A stretch of 40,520 nucleotides of DNA from Chloroflexota bacterium (GCA_003250155.1 QKHE01000120.1:1-40520), one strand, 5' to 3'; shown: positions 23,306 to 31,723, numbered from the stretch's first letter. The notes: generated from the sequence alone by a model not told the origin. Numbers and translations: made by a program.

Positions 23306-24448
23306 TCAGCCGGCGACCCCGGCGTGGGCGTGTCGACCCGAGCGTGGGTCATGCGTCGCCGCGAGCGCGTCGCGGATGGCGATGACCGCCGCCGTGACAT
23401 CGCCGGGCTCGATGCCGTGGTGCGTCACCGCCCGGACCTGGTCGTGGGGATAGCTGTCCAGCAGCACCCCGCGCGCGGCCGCGGCCTCGAGGAACGCCGC
23501 GCGGTCGCGCCGGACCCGGAACAGGACGAAGTTCGTCGTGACGCGAGCCGGGTCGAATGCGCCCGGCTGCGGCTGGGCGATGTCGCCCGCTGACTCGACC
23601 CCGTCCAGCTCGGCGATCGCCTCGGCGAGGCGACGGGCGTTGGCATGGTCCTCGGCGAGCCGCTCGATCATCCCCGCCGGGCCGTCCCGCAGCGCGATCA
23701 GGCCGGCGGCTGCCAGCACCCCGACCTGGCGCAGCCCGCCGCCGAGCAGCTTGCGCGCCCGCCGCGCCCGCCAGATGACGTCGCGCCGGCCGACGACGAC
23801 GCTGCCGACCGGGCAGGCGAGGCCTTTCGAGAGGCAGAACGACACGCTGTCGGCCGGCCCGGCCAGCTCGGCCGGGCTCACCCCGAGGGCGACGACGGCG
23901 TTCCAGAACCGGGCGCCGTCGACGTGAAGAGGGACGCCCGGCGCGGTGCCATGGCCGGCATGCGCCACCGCCGCGATCTCGGCGGTATAGGCCGGGGTGA
24001 GCGGCTGGTTCATCGTGTGGGCATGGCAGTTCTCGATGACGACGAGGCCGGTGATCGGCTGATGCTCGTCGGTCGGATCGCGAAACGACTCGCGAACGGC
24101 GGTCGGATCGAGCGTGCCGTCGGCGCGCTCCTCGATCGTTCGGACGGATGCGCCGGCGACGACGGCGTGCCCGGCCGCTTCGTCGAGCACGACGTGGCTC
24201 TGGCGCCCGGCGATGATCTCCTGACCGCGCGCGACGTGCGCCAGCTCGGCGACGAGATTGCCCATCGTGCCCGAGGCCACGAACAGGCCGGCCTCCTTGC
24301 CCAGCAGCTCCGCGGCACGCTCCTCCAGCGCGATGACCGTCGGGTCGTCATGGAAGACGTCGTCGCCAACCTCGGCCTCGGCCATGGCGCGCCGCATCTC
24401 GGGCGTGGGCTTCGTGACCGTGTCGGAGCGCAGATCGATCGTTCGCAT
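23306..24448 (-). CDS. ltaE: Low-specificity L-threonine aldolase
   Basis: PLP enzyme cleaving threonine (and allo-threonine) to glycine and acetaldehyde. 380 residues, fold type I. The N-terminus is [18 protein letters not shown], the textbook start of the family, then [22 protein letters not shown] (cofactor phosphate), [10 protein letters not shown] with Asp178 binding the PLP ring, and [14 protein letters not shown] with the Schiff-base Lys208. A C-terminal extension of about 15 residues is rich in His, Arg and Gly. Start ATG at 24448. First gene of the minus-strand run ltaE, DUF885, hisA-like, two cyclophilins, whose members are separated by at most 26 bases. Confidence 0.94.
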   Translation of the reverse strand: MRTIDLRSDTVTKPTPEMRRAMAEAEVGDDVFHDDPTVIALEERAAELLGKEAGLFVASGTMGNLVAELAHVARGQEIIAGRQSHVVLDEAAGHAVVAGASVRTIEERADGTLDPTAVRESFRDPTDEHQPITGLVVIENCHAHTMNQPLTPAYTAEIAAVAHAGHGTAPGVPLHVDGARFWNAVVALGVSPAELAGPADSVSFCLSKGLACPVGSVVVGRRDVIWRARRARKLLGGGLRQVGVLAAAGLIALRDGPAGMIERLAEDHANARRLAEAIAELDGVESAGDIAQPQPGAFDPARVTTNFVLFRVRRDRAAFLEAAAARGVLLDSYPHDQVRAVTHHGIEPGDVTAAVIAIRDALAATHDPRSGRHAHAGVAG

Positions 24449-24522
24449 CGGGCCGCGGCGAGGATACCGCGCCGGGTCGGCGGGCCGTTCGGGCCCGATT
24501 TGGTATCCTGCGCCCGCCGCAC

Positions 24523-24599
24523 GGACCCGTGGTGTAGCGGCCCAACATGCCAGCCTGTCACGCTGGAGATCGCCGGTTCGAATCCGGTCGGGTCCGCCA
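24523..24599 (+). tRNA. tRNA-Asp (anticodon GTC)
   Basis: Acceptor stem GGACCCG pairs with CGGGTCC. The anticodon stem CCAGC/GCTGG holds loop CTGTCAC with anticodon GTC; the T arm is CCGG-TTCGAAT-CCGG; discriminator G; encoded CCA at 24597-24599. Divergent from ltaE, 74 bases away. Confidence 0.97.
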
Positions 24600-24621
24600 C
24601 GCACCATGTCGAATACCGACC

Positions 24622-24660
24622 GACGCCCCGTTCGCCCGCCCGGACGGGGCGTCACCTTTG
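24622..24660 (+). terminator. Intrinsic terminator of tRNA-Asp
   Basis: GACGCCCCGT (24622-24631) pairs with ACGGGGCGTC (24644-24653), a perfect 10-bp stem with a 12-base loop, followed by ACCTTTGTC. It begins 23 bases past the CCA end and precedes the next gene by about 100 bases. Confidence 0.75.
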
Positions 24661-24759
24661 TCGTCGCAATCTCCCGGCCGCGCCGCGTTCCTGGGTCCCG
24701 CCGCCACCCGTACCATCGGCGGACGGACGATCGGTGGTGCGCCGGCGCATCCTGCGCGC

Positions 24760-25368
24760 GTGATCGGCTCGATCGGAGCCCGCCTCCGCCTGGTCCTGCG
24801 ACAGCCAGCGCCGCAATCGGCGGCCTGGGTCCTCGGCGACCGCGCGTTCGAGGACGGCGAGGAGCTCCCCGAGGTCGACCTCGTCGCCTACTCGACCAGC
24901 GAGCGGCTCTCGGGACGCGTCCGCCTCGACGCCGCACGGCTGACGGACATGCTCAACGCCCATGACGAGTTCGTGCTCGTCGAGGCCCTCGCCGAGCGCC
25001 TGCCGGACGGCGGTTCGATGGTCGTGCCGGAGATCCTCGTCGGGCGGCACGAGCTCGCGGTCGTCCACGCCGGGAGGCCGCGCGGCGACCGCGCCCGGCG
25101 GATCCCGACCGAGCGCCACGGGCTGGTCATGCGCTCCGGCCGTTACCTGATCGCCGGTCGCATCCACGCCCCGGAGGGCCAGGATCCGTTGGCCGCGCTG
25201 CGCGTCCGGGAATCGATGGTCCCGCTGACCGACGCGGCCATCCTGTACCGCGCCGGCAACGACGTCGTGCGGGAGCCGGCATCGACGGTCGTCGTGAATC
25301 GCGACCTCGTGGAGTGGGTCCGCGAGGGCGAGCTCGACGCGCGGTCGTGGGACCTGCCGCCCGGCTGA
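24760..25368 (+). CDS. Conserved-looking protein of unknown function (202 residues)
   Basis: A soluble protein with no signal peptide and no cysteine. The sequence alternates hydrophobic and charged residues in a way typical of beta-rich folds ([47 protein letters not shown]). The last segment, a Val run followed by NRDLVEW, could be a dimerising strand. GTG at 24760 is the most sensible start, because upstream in-frame sequence overlaps the tRNA and its terminator. Third-position GC is high and even, which supports coding. No family recognised. It precedes the CoA transferase by 42 bases and may share its transcript. Confidence 0.65.
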   Translation: MIGSIGARLRLVLRQPAPQSAAWVLGDRAFEDGEELPEVDLVAYSTSERLSGRVRLDAARLTDMLNAHDEFVLVEALAERLPDGGSMVVPEILVGRHELAVVHAGRPRGDRARRIPTERHGLVMRSGRYLIAGRIHAPEGQDPLAALRVRESMVPLTDAAILYRAGNDVVREPASTVVVNRDLVEWVREGELDARSWDLPPG

Positions 25369-25410
25369 TCCGACCGCGGTGCCTCAGGGCCCGCGTACCA
25401 TCGCGGCCTG

Positions 25411-26634
25411 ATGCCTGCTGCCGGCCCGCTCGCGGGGATCCGTGTCATCGACTGCTCGACCGTCCTCGCCGGGCCGTACGCCACGATGCTTTTGGCCGAT
25501 CTCGGCGCGGACGTCGTCAAGGTCGAGCCGCCGGACGGTGACGGGACCCGCGGCTGGGGTCCGCCGTGGGTCGGCGATGCGACCCGCGGGACGCGCACCG
25601 CGGCGTACTACCTGTCCGTCAACCGCAACAAGCGCAGCCTGCGCCTCGATCTCTCGAATGACGCCGGCCGCGACGTCCTGCGGACGCTGCTCCGCGACGC
25701 CGACGTGGTCGTCGAGAACTTCCGCGTCGGCGGGTTCGAGCGCCTGGGCTTCTCTGATGCCGCGCTGGCCGAGCTGAATCCCGAGCTCGTCCACCTCGCG
25801 ATCAGCGGCTTCGGGACGACCGGGCCCGACGCAGCGAAGCCGGGCTACGACTTCACGATCCAGGCCGGCGGCGGCCTGATGTCGATCACCGGTGAGCCGG
25901 ACGGACGGCCGCTCAAGGTCGGCGTCGCGATCAGCGATGTCGTGACCGGTCTGTTCGGAGCGGTGGCGGTCCTCGCCGCGCTGATCGGCCGGGAGCGGCG
26001 CCCCGACGCGCCACGCGGCGCCGGCCAGCGCATCGATGTCTCGCTCCTCGAGAGCACCCTGGCGGTCCTCGTCAACCAGGCACAGAACGCGCTCGTGACC
26101 GGGGCCGGGCCGGCTCGGCGGGGCAATGCCCACCCGAACATCGTGCCCTACGAGACGTTCGTGACGGCGGACGGCACGATCGCCGTCGGCGTCGGCAGCG
26201 AGCGCCAGTGGCCGCGCTTCTGCGCCGCGATCGGGCTGCCGGACCTGGCCACGGAGGCGAGATTCGTCACGAACGGCGACCGTGTCGTGAATCGCGGGCA
26301 GCTCATCCCGATCATCGCCGAGCGCCTCGCCTCGGCTGCTTCGGCGACCTGGCTCGAGCGCCTCGACGAGGCCGGCGTCCCGTGCGCGCCGATCCGCGAC
26401 GTTCGCGAGGCGCTGGACTCGCCCCAGTCCCGGGCGCTCGGCAGCGTCGTCCAGATGACGCATCCGGAGCTCGGCCGGGTCGACCAGGTCGCGCCGCCGT
26501 TCCGCCTCGCGGCGACGCCCGCGGCCGTGCGGACGCCGCCGCCGCTGATCGGCGAGCAGACCGACGAGATCCTCACCGAGGCGGGCTACGATCCGGCGGC
26601 GATCGACGAGCTGCGGCGCGGCGGCGTCGTCTGA
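25411..26634 (+). CDS. Family III (CaiB/BaiF) CoA transferase
   Basis: Transfers CoA between acyl-CoA and a carboxylic acid, through an aspartyl-CoA thioester. 407 residues, normal for the family. Seen: GIRVIDCSTVLAGPYATMLLADLGADVVKVEPP (the Rossmann-like start, residues 9-41 in sense), NRNKRSLRLDL, VVENFRVG, and KPGYDFTIQAGGG with the catalytic Asp147. The small domain contains GNAHPNIVPYETF and the C-terminal PPPLIGEQTDEIL. Start ATG at 25411. Substrate cannot be told; members act on carnitine, oxalate, formate, succinate, bile acids and aromatic acids. Confidence 0.93.
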   Translation: MPAAGPLAGIRVIDCSTVLAGPYATMLLADLGADVVKVEPPDGDGTRGWGPPWVGDATRGTRTAAYYLSVNRNKRSLRLDLSNDAGRDVLRTLLRDADVVVENFRVGGFERLGFSDAALAELNPELVHLAISGFGTTGPDAAKPGYDFTIQAGGGLMSITGEPDGRPLKVGVAISDVVTGLFGAVAVLAALIGRERRPDAPRGAGQRIDVSLLESTLAVLVNQAQNALVTGAGPARRGNAHPNIVPYETFVTADGTIAVGVGSERQWPRFCAAIGLPDLATEARFVTNGDRVVNRGQLIPIIAERLASAASATWLERLDEAGVPCAPIRDVREALDSPQSRALGSVVQMTHPELGRVDQVAPPFRLAATPAAVRTPPPLIGEQTDEILTEAGYDPAAIDELRRGGVV

Positions 26635-26788
26635 CGCCCGCCTCGTCCGGCCGTCGCGGCCGGCCGGCCCGCGGCGCCGGTGGGCCGCCGGGGACGCCCG
26701 AATCCACTGCTAGACTCCCGGCCAGACCACCAGCCTGGGCGTGCGGCGGCCCGCCGCACCCGGCACCCGATCACGGAGGGAGGACCGC

Positions 26789-27610
26789 ATGCCCGACTCC
26801 CGCGAGCGCTGGGCCCTCATCCTCGGCGCCTCGTCCGGGATGGGCGAGGCGACGGCGCGGACGCTGGCCGGGGCCGGCTTCAGCATCTGCGGCATCCATC
26901 TCGACTTCCGAGCCGGCCTGGCGCACGTCGAGGAGCTGAAGGCCGACCTGGCGAGCGCCGGCGCCGACGTCCTGTACATCAACATGAACGCGGCCGACGA
27001 CGAGAAGCGGGCGGCCGCCCTCGAGGAGCTCGGCGCGAGATTCGCCACGGCGCGCGAGGCCGGGCGCGACCCCTTCGTCGCGCTGGTCATGCACTCCCTC
27101 GCATTCGGCAGCCTGGTGCCGTTCATCGCCGACGACCCGAAGGGCGCGGTCGATCGCAAGAAGATGGAGATGACCCAGGACGTGATGGCCAACAGCCTCG
27201 TCTACTGGGTCCAGGACCTGTACCGCGGTGGCTTCCTCGGCAAGGGCTCGCGCATCTTCGCGATGACGTCCGAGGGGTCCAGCCGGGTCGTGCCGTCCTA
27301 CGGCGTCGTGTCGTCGGCCAAGGCGGCCCTCGAATCCCACGTCCGCCAGCTGGCGATGGAGCTCGCGCGCCGCGGCGACGGCATCACCGTCAACGCGATT
27401 CGCGCCGGGGTGACCGACACGCCCGCCCTCCGCAAGATCCCCGAGGCGGAGCAGATGATCGAGATCACGATGCAGCGCAATCCGACCGGCCGGATGACGA
27501 CGCCGCAGGACGTGGCCAACGCGATCCTCGCGCTGTCGGGCGACGCCACCGAGTTCATCAACGGCGACATCATCGGCGTCGACGGCGGCGAGTTCGTGAC
27601 CGGCGGCTAG
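26789..27610 (+). CDS. Short-chain dehydrogenase/reductase with FabI-type active site
   Basis: NAD(P)H-dependent reductase of 273 residues. The cofactor loop is GASSGMG (13-19). The active site has Tyr171 and Lys178 separated by six residues (Y-x6-K), as in enoyl-ACP reductases FabI/FabL, not the Y-x3-K of classical SDRs. FabI-like flanks also fit: AALESHVRQLAMELA, TVNAIRAGVTDTPAL and a C-terminal IIGVDGGE. A substrate-loop insertion at about 105-135 (LVPFIADDPKGA region) is longer than in classical SDRs. So a role in reducing an enoyl thioester or related lipid intermediate is likely but not proven. The start ATG at 26789 follows GGAGGGAGG. Its stop overlaps the apbE stop (convergent). Confidence 0.88.
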   Translation: MPDSRERWALILGASSGMGEATARTLAGAGFSICGIHLDFRAGLAHVEELKADLASAGADVLYINMNAADDEKRAAALEELGARFATAREAGRDPFVALVMHSLAFGSLVPFIADDPKGAVDRKKMEMTQDVMANSLVYWVQDLYRGGFLGKGSRIFAMTSEGSSRVVPSYGVVSSAKAALESHVRQLAMELARRGDGITVNAIRAGVTDTPALRKIPEAEQMIEITMQRNPTGRMTTPQDVANAILALSGDATEFINGDIIGVDGGEFVTGG

Positions 27611-28578
27611 GCCGTCGCGCTCTCGCGGATCGCCTCGGTCCGCACCCAGAACGTCCTGGCCCGGGCGGCAGGCGTCATCGACAGCTCGCCGTCGTCGGCG
27701 ATCCACCACGCCGCCAGGCCGCGGCTGCGCGCCAGGGCGGCGATTCCGCCCGAGCCCTCGACGAACAGCGCCTTCGACCACACCTCGGCCCACGCCGGAT
27801 CGGGATGCGACACGCTCACCGCGACCAGCCCGAGCGACGCCGGCTCGCCGGTCGCGGGATCGATCAGGTGGTGCACCTCGCGACCGTCCGGCGCCTGCCA
27901 GCGCGACAGCCGGATCGAGGAGGTCGCGAGTGCCCCGCCGTCCCCGATCTGAACCGCCGCCACCGGGTCACCGCCGCCGGCGGGATCCTCGATGCCGAGC
28001 GCCCACGGCTCGTCGCCCACCGATCCTCGGGCGACCAGGTCCCCGCCGGCGTCGATCAGGAACCCGCTCCCGCCGGAGCGGCCCGACCCGAGCCGCGAGG
28101 CGGCGCGCGCCGCGGCCCAGCGGAGGGCGAGACCCTTGCCAATGCCGCCGAGGTCGACCGGCGCGTCCAGCTCCAGGCCCGCCGTTCGCCCGACCCGCCG
28201 AACCACGCTGCCAGCCCCCGGAGCGCCTTCCGGCCTGCCACTCCACGGCTGCACCGGCGCCCGATCGCCCAGCCGCTCGAGCGCCCGAACGACCCGCGGG
28301 TCGAACCGGCCGCCCGTCCTGCGCCACGCCCGGTCGGCGGTGACGATGGCGCGCCGAAGCCGCGGCGAGACGTCGGCCCGGCGGCCTCCGCGCCGGTGCA
28401 GCTCGGTCAGCTCACTGTCGGCCCGGAACCGCGACATCGCGCGATCGACGGCCGAGAACTCGTCCTGGATCTCGGCCCAGGCGGCGTCAATCCGGGCCGC
28501 GTCGGCCTCGCCGGCCACCGTGAACCGCAGCGGCGAGCCGAGGGCCCGGCCGTCGCGTCGCACGAGCGTGGCCGTCAT
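27607..28578 (-). CDS. apbE: FAD:protein FMN transferase (ApbE)
   Basis: Mg-dependent extracytoplasmic flavin transferase that links FMN to a Thr of target electron-transfer proteins. 323 residues with the ApbE hallmarks: FSAVDRAMSRFRADSELTEL near the start, GGRFDP, PVDLGGIGKGLALRWAA, the Gly-rich FLIDAGGDLVARG, VHHLIDPATGEPA with the metal-binding Asp, and AEVWSKALFVEG. No signal peptide is evident, though some ApbE proteins act inside or use the Tat route. It is the last gene of the run di-haem membrane protein, two coiled-coil proteins, apbE, 14 bases behind the previous stop. No FMN_bind-domain acceptor protein is encoded nearby. Confidence 0.92.
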   Translation of the reverse strand: MTATLVRRDGRALGSPLRFTVAGEADAARIDAAWAEIQDEFSAVDRAMSRFRADSELTELHRRGGRRADVSPRLRRAIVTADRAWRRTGGRFDPRVVRALERLGDRAPVQPWSGRPEGAPGAGSVVRRVGRTAGLELDAPVDLGGIGKGLALRWAAARAASRLGSGRSGGSGFLIDAGGDLVARGSVGDEPWALGIEDPAGGGDPVAAVQIGDGGALATSSIRLSRWQAPDGREVHHLIDPATGEPASLGLVAVSVSHPDPAWAEVWSKALFVEGSGGIAALARSRGLAAWWIADDGELSMTPAARARTFWVRTEAIRESATA

Positions 28579-28592
28579 CGGCGGGCCGGCGG

Positions 28593-29018
28593 TCAGCCGC
28601 CGGAGGCCCCGCTCGTGCCCTGCGTCGTCGGCACGGCGACCCTGCTCACGGTCTTGAGCGCCGGCACCTTGAACGACGTCGGCAGCGAGCGGGACTGGCC
28701 ATCGATCTCGGCGACAGTGCCCGCGAAGCCGGACAGTGTCGCCTCCAGGCTGCCGAGCCGGCCGGCGATCGCGGCATACGTCGCCGAGAGCGAGTCATAG
28801 GACGCTCGCGAGCGATCCAGGACGCTCGACAGCTGATCGTGCTCGCCGGCGAGCTGGTCGACCGCGCTGGCGAGCGGCGCCCGCCCGGCCGCAAGGGCGG
28901 CCTCGTCGGCCGACTGCAGCCCCGCCACCCCGGCCAACAGGATCGCGTAGCCGGCGGTGCTCGCGCTGAGCATGACGACGATGTGCGGCGGCAGGCCCGG
29001 CGGCCGCCGCTCAGTCAT
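28593..29018 (-). CDS. Membrane-anchored coiled-coil protein of the ApbE operon (141 residues)
   Basis: A short N-terminus, a membrane helix (about residues 13-33, IVVMLSASTAGYAILLAGVAG) and an extracytoplasmic heptad-type region (about 35-110) with repeats such as ASAVDQLAGEHDQLSSVLDRS and YDSLSATYAAIAGRLGSLEATL. The tail is Ser/Thr/Gly-rich and ends TSGASGG. That resembles but does not equal the SGAT-T flavinylation motif. ATG at 29018 overlaps the previous gene's stop by eight bases. No known family. Its place between a haem protein and ApbE suggests a structural or electron-carrier role in that complex; this is inference. Confidence 0.78.
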   Translation of the reverse strand: MTERRPPGLPPHIVVMLSASTAGYAILLAGVAGLQSADEAALAAGRAPLASAVDQLAGEHDQLSSVLDRSRASYDSLSATYAAIAGRLGSLEATLSGFAGTVAEIDGQSRSLPTSFKVPALKTVSRVAVPTTQGTSGASGG

Positions 29019-29472
29019 CGTGCTCCTCGTGGTCGTCATCCTCGTGTTGGCCGCCGGACTGCGTCGACGTGGTCGTGGTGCCGCTGCGGCTCGCCGCGGC
29101 GAGGCGCGCCTTGGCCGCCGCGAGTGCCGCCTCGACCTTGGCGAGGCGAGCCTGGGCCGCCTCGAGGCTGCCCCGAAGCTCATCGGCGGTGGCCTGGTCG
29201 GTCGACATCTGGCCCTCGGCCGCGTCGAGCGCGTCCTGCAGGCCAGCGGCCGCCGCGTGGAGCTGGTCGAGCTCGGCGGCCAGGCCGGCCGAGCGCGCCT
29301 GCTCGTCGGCGAGGGCGCGCTGGAGCTCGGCGACCGCGACCGGCGGTTCGGTGAGCGGCGCGGACGTGGCTGCCCAGATGGCGGCACCACGGATCGTGGC
29401 CGCTGCGGCGAGCAAGGTGACGAGGAGGCCGATGGAGACCACCGACCGGCGAATGGCAACGGGCTTCGTCAT
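29011..29472 (-). CDS. Membrane-anchored coiled-coil protein with acidic His-rich tail (153 residues)
   Basis: The N-terminal membrane helix or signal anchor (about residues 12-36) is followed by a long Ala/Glu/Leu-rich coiled coil (about 45-130: repeats such as AELDQLHAAAAGLQDALDAAE and LEAAQARLAKVEAALAAAKARL). A Ser/Thr/Gly linker then leads to a C-terminal tail of alternating His, Asp and Glu (GGQHEDDDHEEHDD), a possible metal-binding peptide. ATG at 29472 overlaps the stop of the di-haem protein gene (ATGA). The design is like its downstream neighbour; the pair may form a heteromeric stalk. No family known to me. Confidence 0.8.
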   Translation of the reverse strand: MTKPVAIRRSVVSIGLLVTLLAAAATIRGAAIWAATSAPLTEPPVAVAELQRALADEQARSAGLAAELDQLHAAAAGLQDALDAAEGQMSTDQATADELRGSLEAAQARLAKVEAALAAAKARLAAASRSGTTTTSTQSGGQHEDDDHEEHDD

Positions 29473-30200
29473 GCCTGGCGCTCCTGTGCTTCGAGGACGG
29501 TTGCGAAGGTCGGCCGGGCCGACCGGACGATCCAGTAGCGATACGCGGCCGCGAGTGCGACCAAGGCGAACGTTGCCCCGTAGAGCCAGCCGAGGCCAGA
29601 GGTATCGGTCCCGGCGAGGACGCCGTGCATCCAGGCCAGGGCGAGGACGGCCAGCCCGAGACGGTGCAGGCGAAGCCACCAGCCGGACGGCAGCAGGCGG
29701 GTGAATCTCGCCGTGAGGCCGGTGATGAGCAACGCGTACAGCGCCAGCGTGCCGACCGCCACCGGGACCGTTCGGTACGCCGACAGGCCGGGCACGAGGG
29801 CCCCCAGCAGGCCGACGTTCGCGTACTCGTCGACGATGATCGAGACGACGTGGATGGCCGTGAAGGCGAGCGTGAAGATCCAGGCGTGCTCGTGCCATGG
29901 GAAGAGGCGCTTCGAGAGCCGCCAGGTCGACTTGTTCGTCGGGTGGCTCAGGACCAGGCCGAAGGCGACCTGGGCCGCCAGCAGGACGAGCGCCGTGAAG
30001 CCCGCCGCGCGAGCTCCGAGCCAGATCCTGAGCTCGGCTTGGTGGGCCGACGTCGCGGGCAGCACCTGGTCGGTCGCGAAGACGGCCAGGATCCCGGCTG
30101 CGGCACCCACCGCGACGAGGCCGGGCACGCTCAGGCGCACGGGACCACGGCCGGCCGGGGCGCGGGTGACCGGCGCCTGTGCGCTCGCAGCGACGTGCAT
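29469..30200 (-). CDS. Di-haem ferric-reductase-like transmembrane protein
   Basis: A 243-residue protein with about six membrane helices, equal to the haem-binding core of ferric reductases, NADPH oxidases and MsrQ, without FAD or NADPH domains. Two histidine pairs stand at H103-x13-H117 and H179-x12-H192, the same spacing as the haem ligands of NOX-family proteins, so two b-type haems stacked across the membrane are expected. PWHEHAWIFTLAFTAIHVVSI and WWLRLHRLGLAVLALAWMHGV carry these. ATG at 30200 is preceded by GAGGAG; a longer frame upstream looks non-coding. It heads the operon ending in apbE, so it probably moves electrons across the membrane to or from a flavinylated partner. Confidence 0.85.
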   Translation of the reverse strand: MHVAASAQAPVTRAPAGRGPVRLSVPGLVAVGAAAGILAVFATDQVLPATSAHQAELRIWLGARAAGFTALVLLAAQVAFGLVLSHPTNKSTWRLSKRLFPWHEHAWIFTLAFTAIHVVSIIVDEYANVGLLGALVPGLSAYRTVPVAVGTLALYALLITGLTARFTRLLPSGWWLRLHRLGLAVLALAWMHGVLAGTDTSGLGWLYGATFALVALAAAYRYWIVRSARPTFATVLEAQERQA

Positions 30201-30416
30201 GGACTCCTCGCGCGACGGGTCGACTACCCTTGTTGAGGCAGCGTGGCCGCGACGGGTTTCACCGGACAGCTCGGCGATGGTCCCGACCACGGGGCCGCCG
30301 ATGGTCCCGGCCGGCGCGGTCGATTCGGCCCTATCGTTCAAACATCGGGTGGCTCGATGCTGCTGCCGGCCCCACCAGCGGGGCGCGCTTCCCACCGCTC
30401 CTGAAAGGCCAGAACC
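30201..30416. promoter_or_regulatory. Divergent promoter region of the haem/ApbE and DsbA/VKOR operons
   Basis: A 216-base gap between divergent starts. It must hold promoters for both operons. I do not see a convincing palindrome or canonical -35/-10 pair. The only notable strings are TTGTTGAGGC at 30231-30240 and TATCGTTCAAACATC around 30333-30347, which are locally less GC-rich. Confidence 0.35.
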
Positions 30417-31241
30417 TTGACTCGCCCCCAGCCCCCGAACTCGTCTCGTCGTGAGCGGCGCGCGGCCGCTCGACTCGAGCCGCGTCAGCCGCGCGGCCGC
30501 GCCCGGCGCCCGGCAGACCGATCGCCGTGGCAGTCACCGCTGGCGATCGTCACGGTCGTCGCCGTCCTCGTCGCCGCCGTGATCATCCTCTTCGGGGTCC
30601 CGAGGGATCAGCCGCGCGGTGAGCTCCTCATCCCGGCCATGCCCTACACGGCCGATCTGACCGACGGCGACGTCGTCGGCTCGCCGGACGCGCCGGTCGT
30701 CATCGAGCTCTATTCGGACTTCCAGTGCCCGGCCTGCAAGCAGTTCGTCACCAACCAGCTCGCCGGTCTCGTCAACGACTACGCGAAGCCCGGCATCCTG
30801 CGGATCGAGGCACGGGACATCGTGATCCTCGATGCCGGCGGCTCCGAGGAGTCGCTGCGGCTCGCGGTCGGCGGCGCCTGCGCGGCCGAGCAGGACCGCT
30901 ACTGGCAGTACCACGACATCGTCTTCTACAACCAGGGTCGCGAGAACCGCGGCGACCACGACGCGGCGTTCATCGCCAGCGTGGCCGACGCCGCGGGCGT
31001 GGATCGCGCGGCCTGGGATGCCTGCATCGCCCGGGACGACGTCGCGGCGGCGATCCGCAACCAGACGTCCAACGCCCTGTCGTCCGGCATCGGCTCGACG
31101 CCGACGCTGATCGTCAACGGCGAGAAGATCGTCGGGGTCCCGCAGTACGCCGACCTGGTGGCGAAGATCGAGGCGCTCGTGGCGTCGCCCAGCCCCGACG
31201 CGTCGGCCGGGCCGGCCGCCTCGGAGACCGCCGCGCCGTGA
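30417..31241 (+). CDS. DsbA-like thiol:disulfide oxidoreductase, membrane-anchored
   Basis: Introduces disulfides into exported proteins. Very basic N-terminus (1-35), one membrane helix (about 41-60), then a thioredoxin-fold domain with an inserted helical domain. The active site is FQCPAC (Cys104, Cys107) and the cis-Pro loop is GSTPTLIVNG; both are typical of DsbA/BdbD relatives. Two further cysteines lie in the inserted domain (CAAEQD and ACIARDD) and could form a structural disulfide. TTG at 30417 is the only start before the conserved part; an AAAGG box lies upstream. The stop overlaps the VKOR start (TGATG), so donor and reoxidant are co-translated. Confidence 0.92.
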   Translation: MTRPQPPNSSRRERRAAARLEPRQPRGRARRPADRSPWQSPLAIVTVVAVLVAAVIILFGVPRDQPRGELLIPAMPYTADLTDGDVVGSPDAPVVIELYSDFQCPACKQFVTNQLAGLVNDYAKPGILRIEARDIVILDAGGSEESLRLAVGGACAAEQDRYWQYHDIVFYNQGRENRGDHDAAFIASVADAAGVDRAAWDACIARDDVAAAIRNQTSNALSSGIGSTPTLIVNGEKIVGVPQYADLVAKIEALVASPSPDASAGPAASETAAP

Positions 31242-31702
31242 TGCGCCGCGCGACCGTCCAGCCGATCCTCGGGATCCACCCCGGGATCATCCTGGCGGTC
31301 CTCGACATCGTCGGCCTGGCGATCGCGGCGTACCTGTCCGTCGTCGAGCTCGGTGGTGGGGTCCCGGTCTGCGGCCCGATCAAGGGTTGCGAGGAGGTCG
31401 CCCGCAGTGAGTACAGCCGCATCGCCGGCATCCCGGTCGCGGTCTTCGGCGTCGGGCTGTCGCTGCTGCTGCTGACGCTGGCCGTCGCGTGGTGGAAGAC
31501 CGACCTGTACGCGCTGCTGCTGGCCCACTACGGCCTGTCGCTGGCGGGCGTGATCTTCGAGGTCTACTTCCTGTACCTGCAGGTCTTCGTCATCGGCGCG
31601 GTCTGCGTCTGGTGCACCAGCTACGGCCTGTCGCTGATCGCCCGCTTCGTGATCGCGCTGATCGTCTGGATCCGCGGCTCACCCACGGTCGCGGAGACGT
31701 AG
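31241..31702 (+). CDS. Vitamin K epoxide reductase (VKOR) family protein
   Basis: Integral membrane enzyme that reoxidises the DsbA-like partner and passes electrons to quinone, the DsbB role in bacteria lacking DsbB. 153 residues, four to five membrane helices. The loop cysteines are Cys44 and Cys50 (VCGPIKGCEEV), and the active-site CxxC is Cys122-Cys125 (VCVWCTSYG). The conserved Ser/Thr region in SRIAGIPVAVFG follows the first pair as in other VKORs. Start ATG at 31241 inside the preceding stop. Confidence 0.94.
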   Translation: MRRATVQPILGIHPGIILAVLDIVGLAIAAYLSVVELGGGVPVCGPIKGCEEVARSEYSRIAGIPVAVFGVGLSLLLLTLAVAWWKTDLYALLLAHYGLSLAGVIFEVYFLYLQVFVIGAVCVWCTSYGLSLIARFVIALIVWIRGSPTVAET

Positions 31703-31723
31703 GCAGCGTCACCACGAGAAGGA

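Noticed and set aside
28593-28650. TSGASGG at the end of the 141-residue protein as a flavinylation site
   Set aside because: The modified residue in known ApbE targets is Thr in an SGAT-T type motif within an FMN_bind domain. Here the Thr is replaced by Ser and no such domain is seen, so it is mentioned only as something to test.
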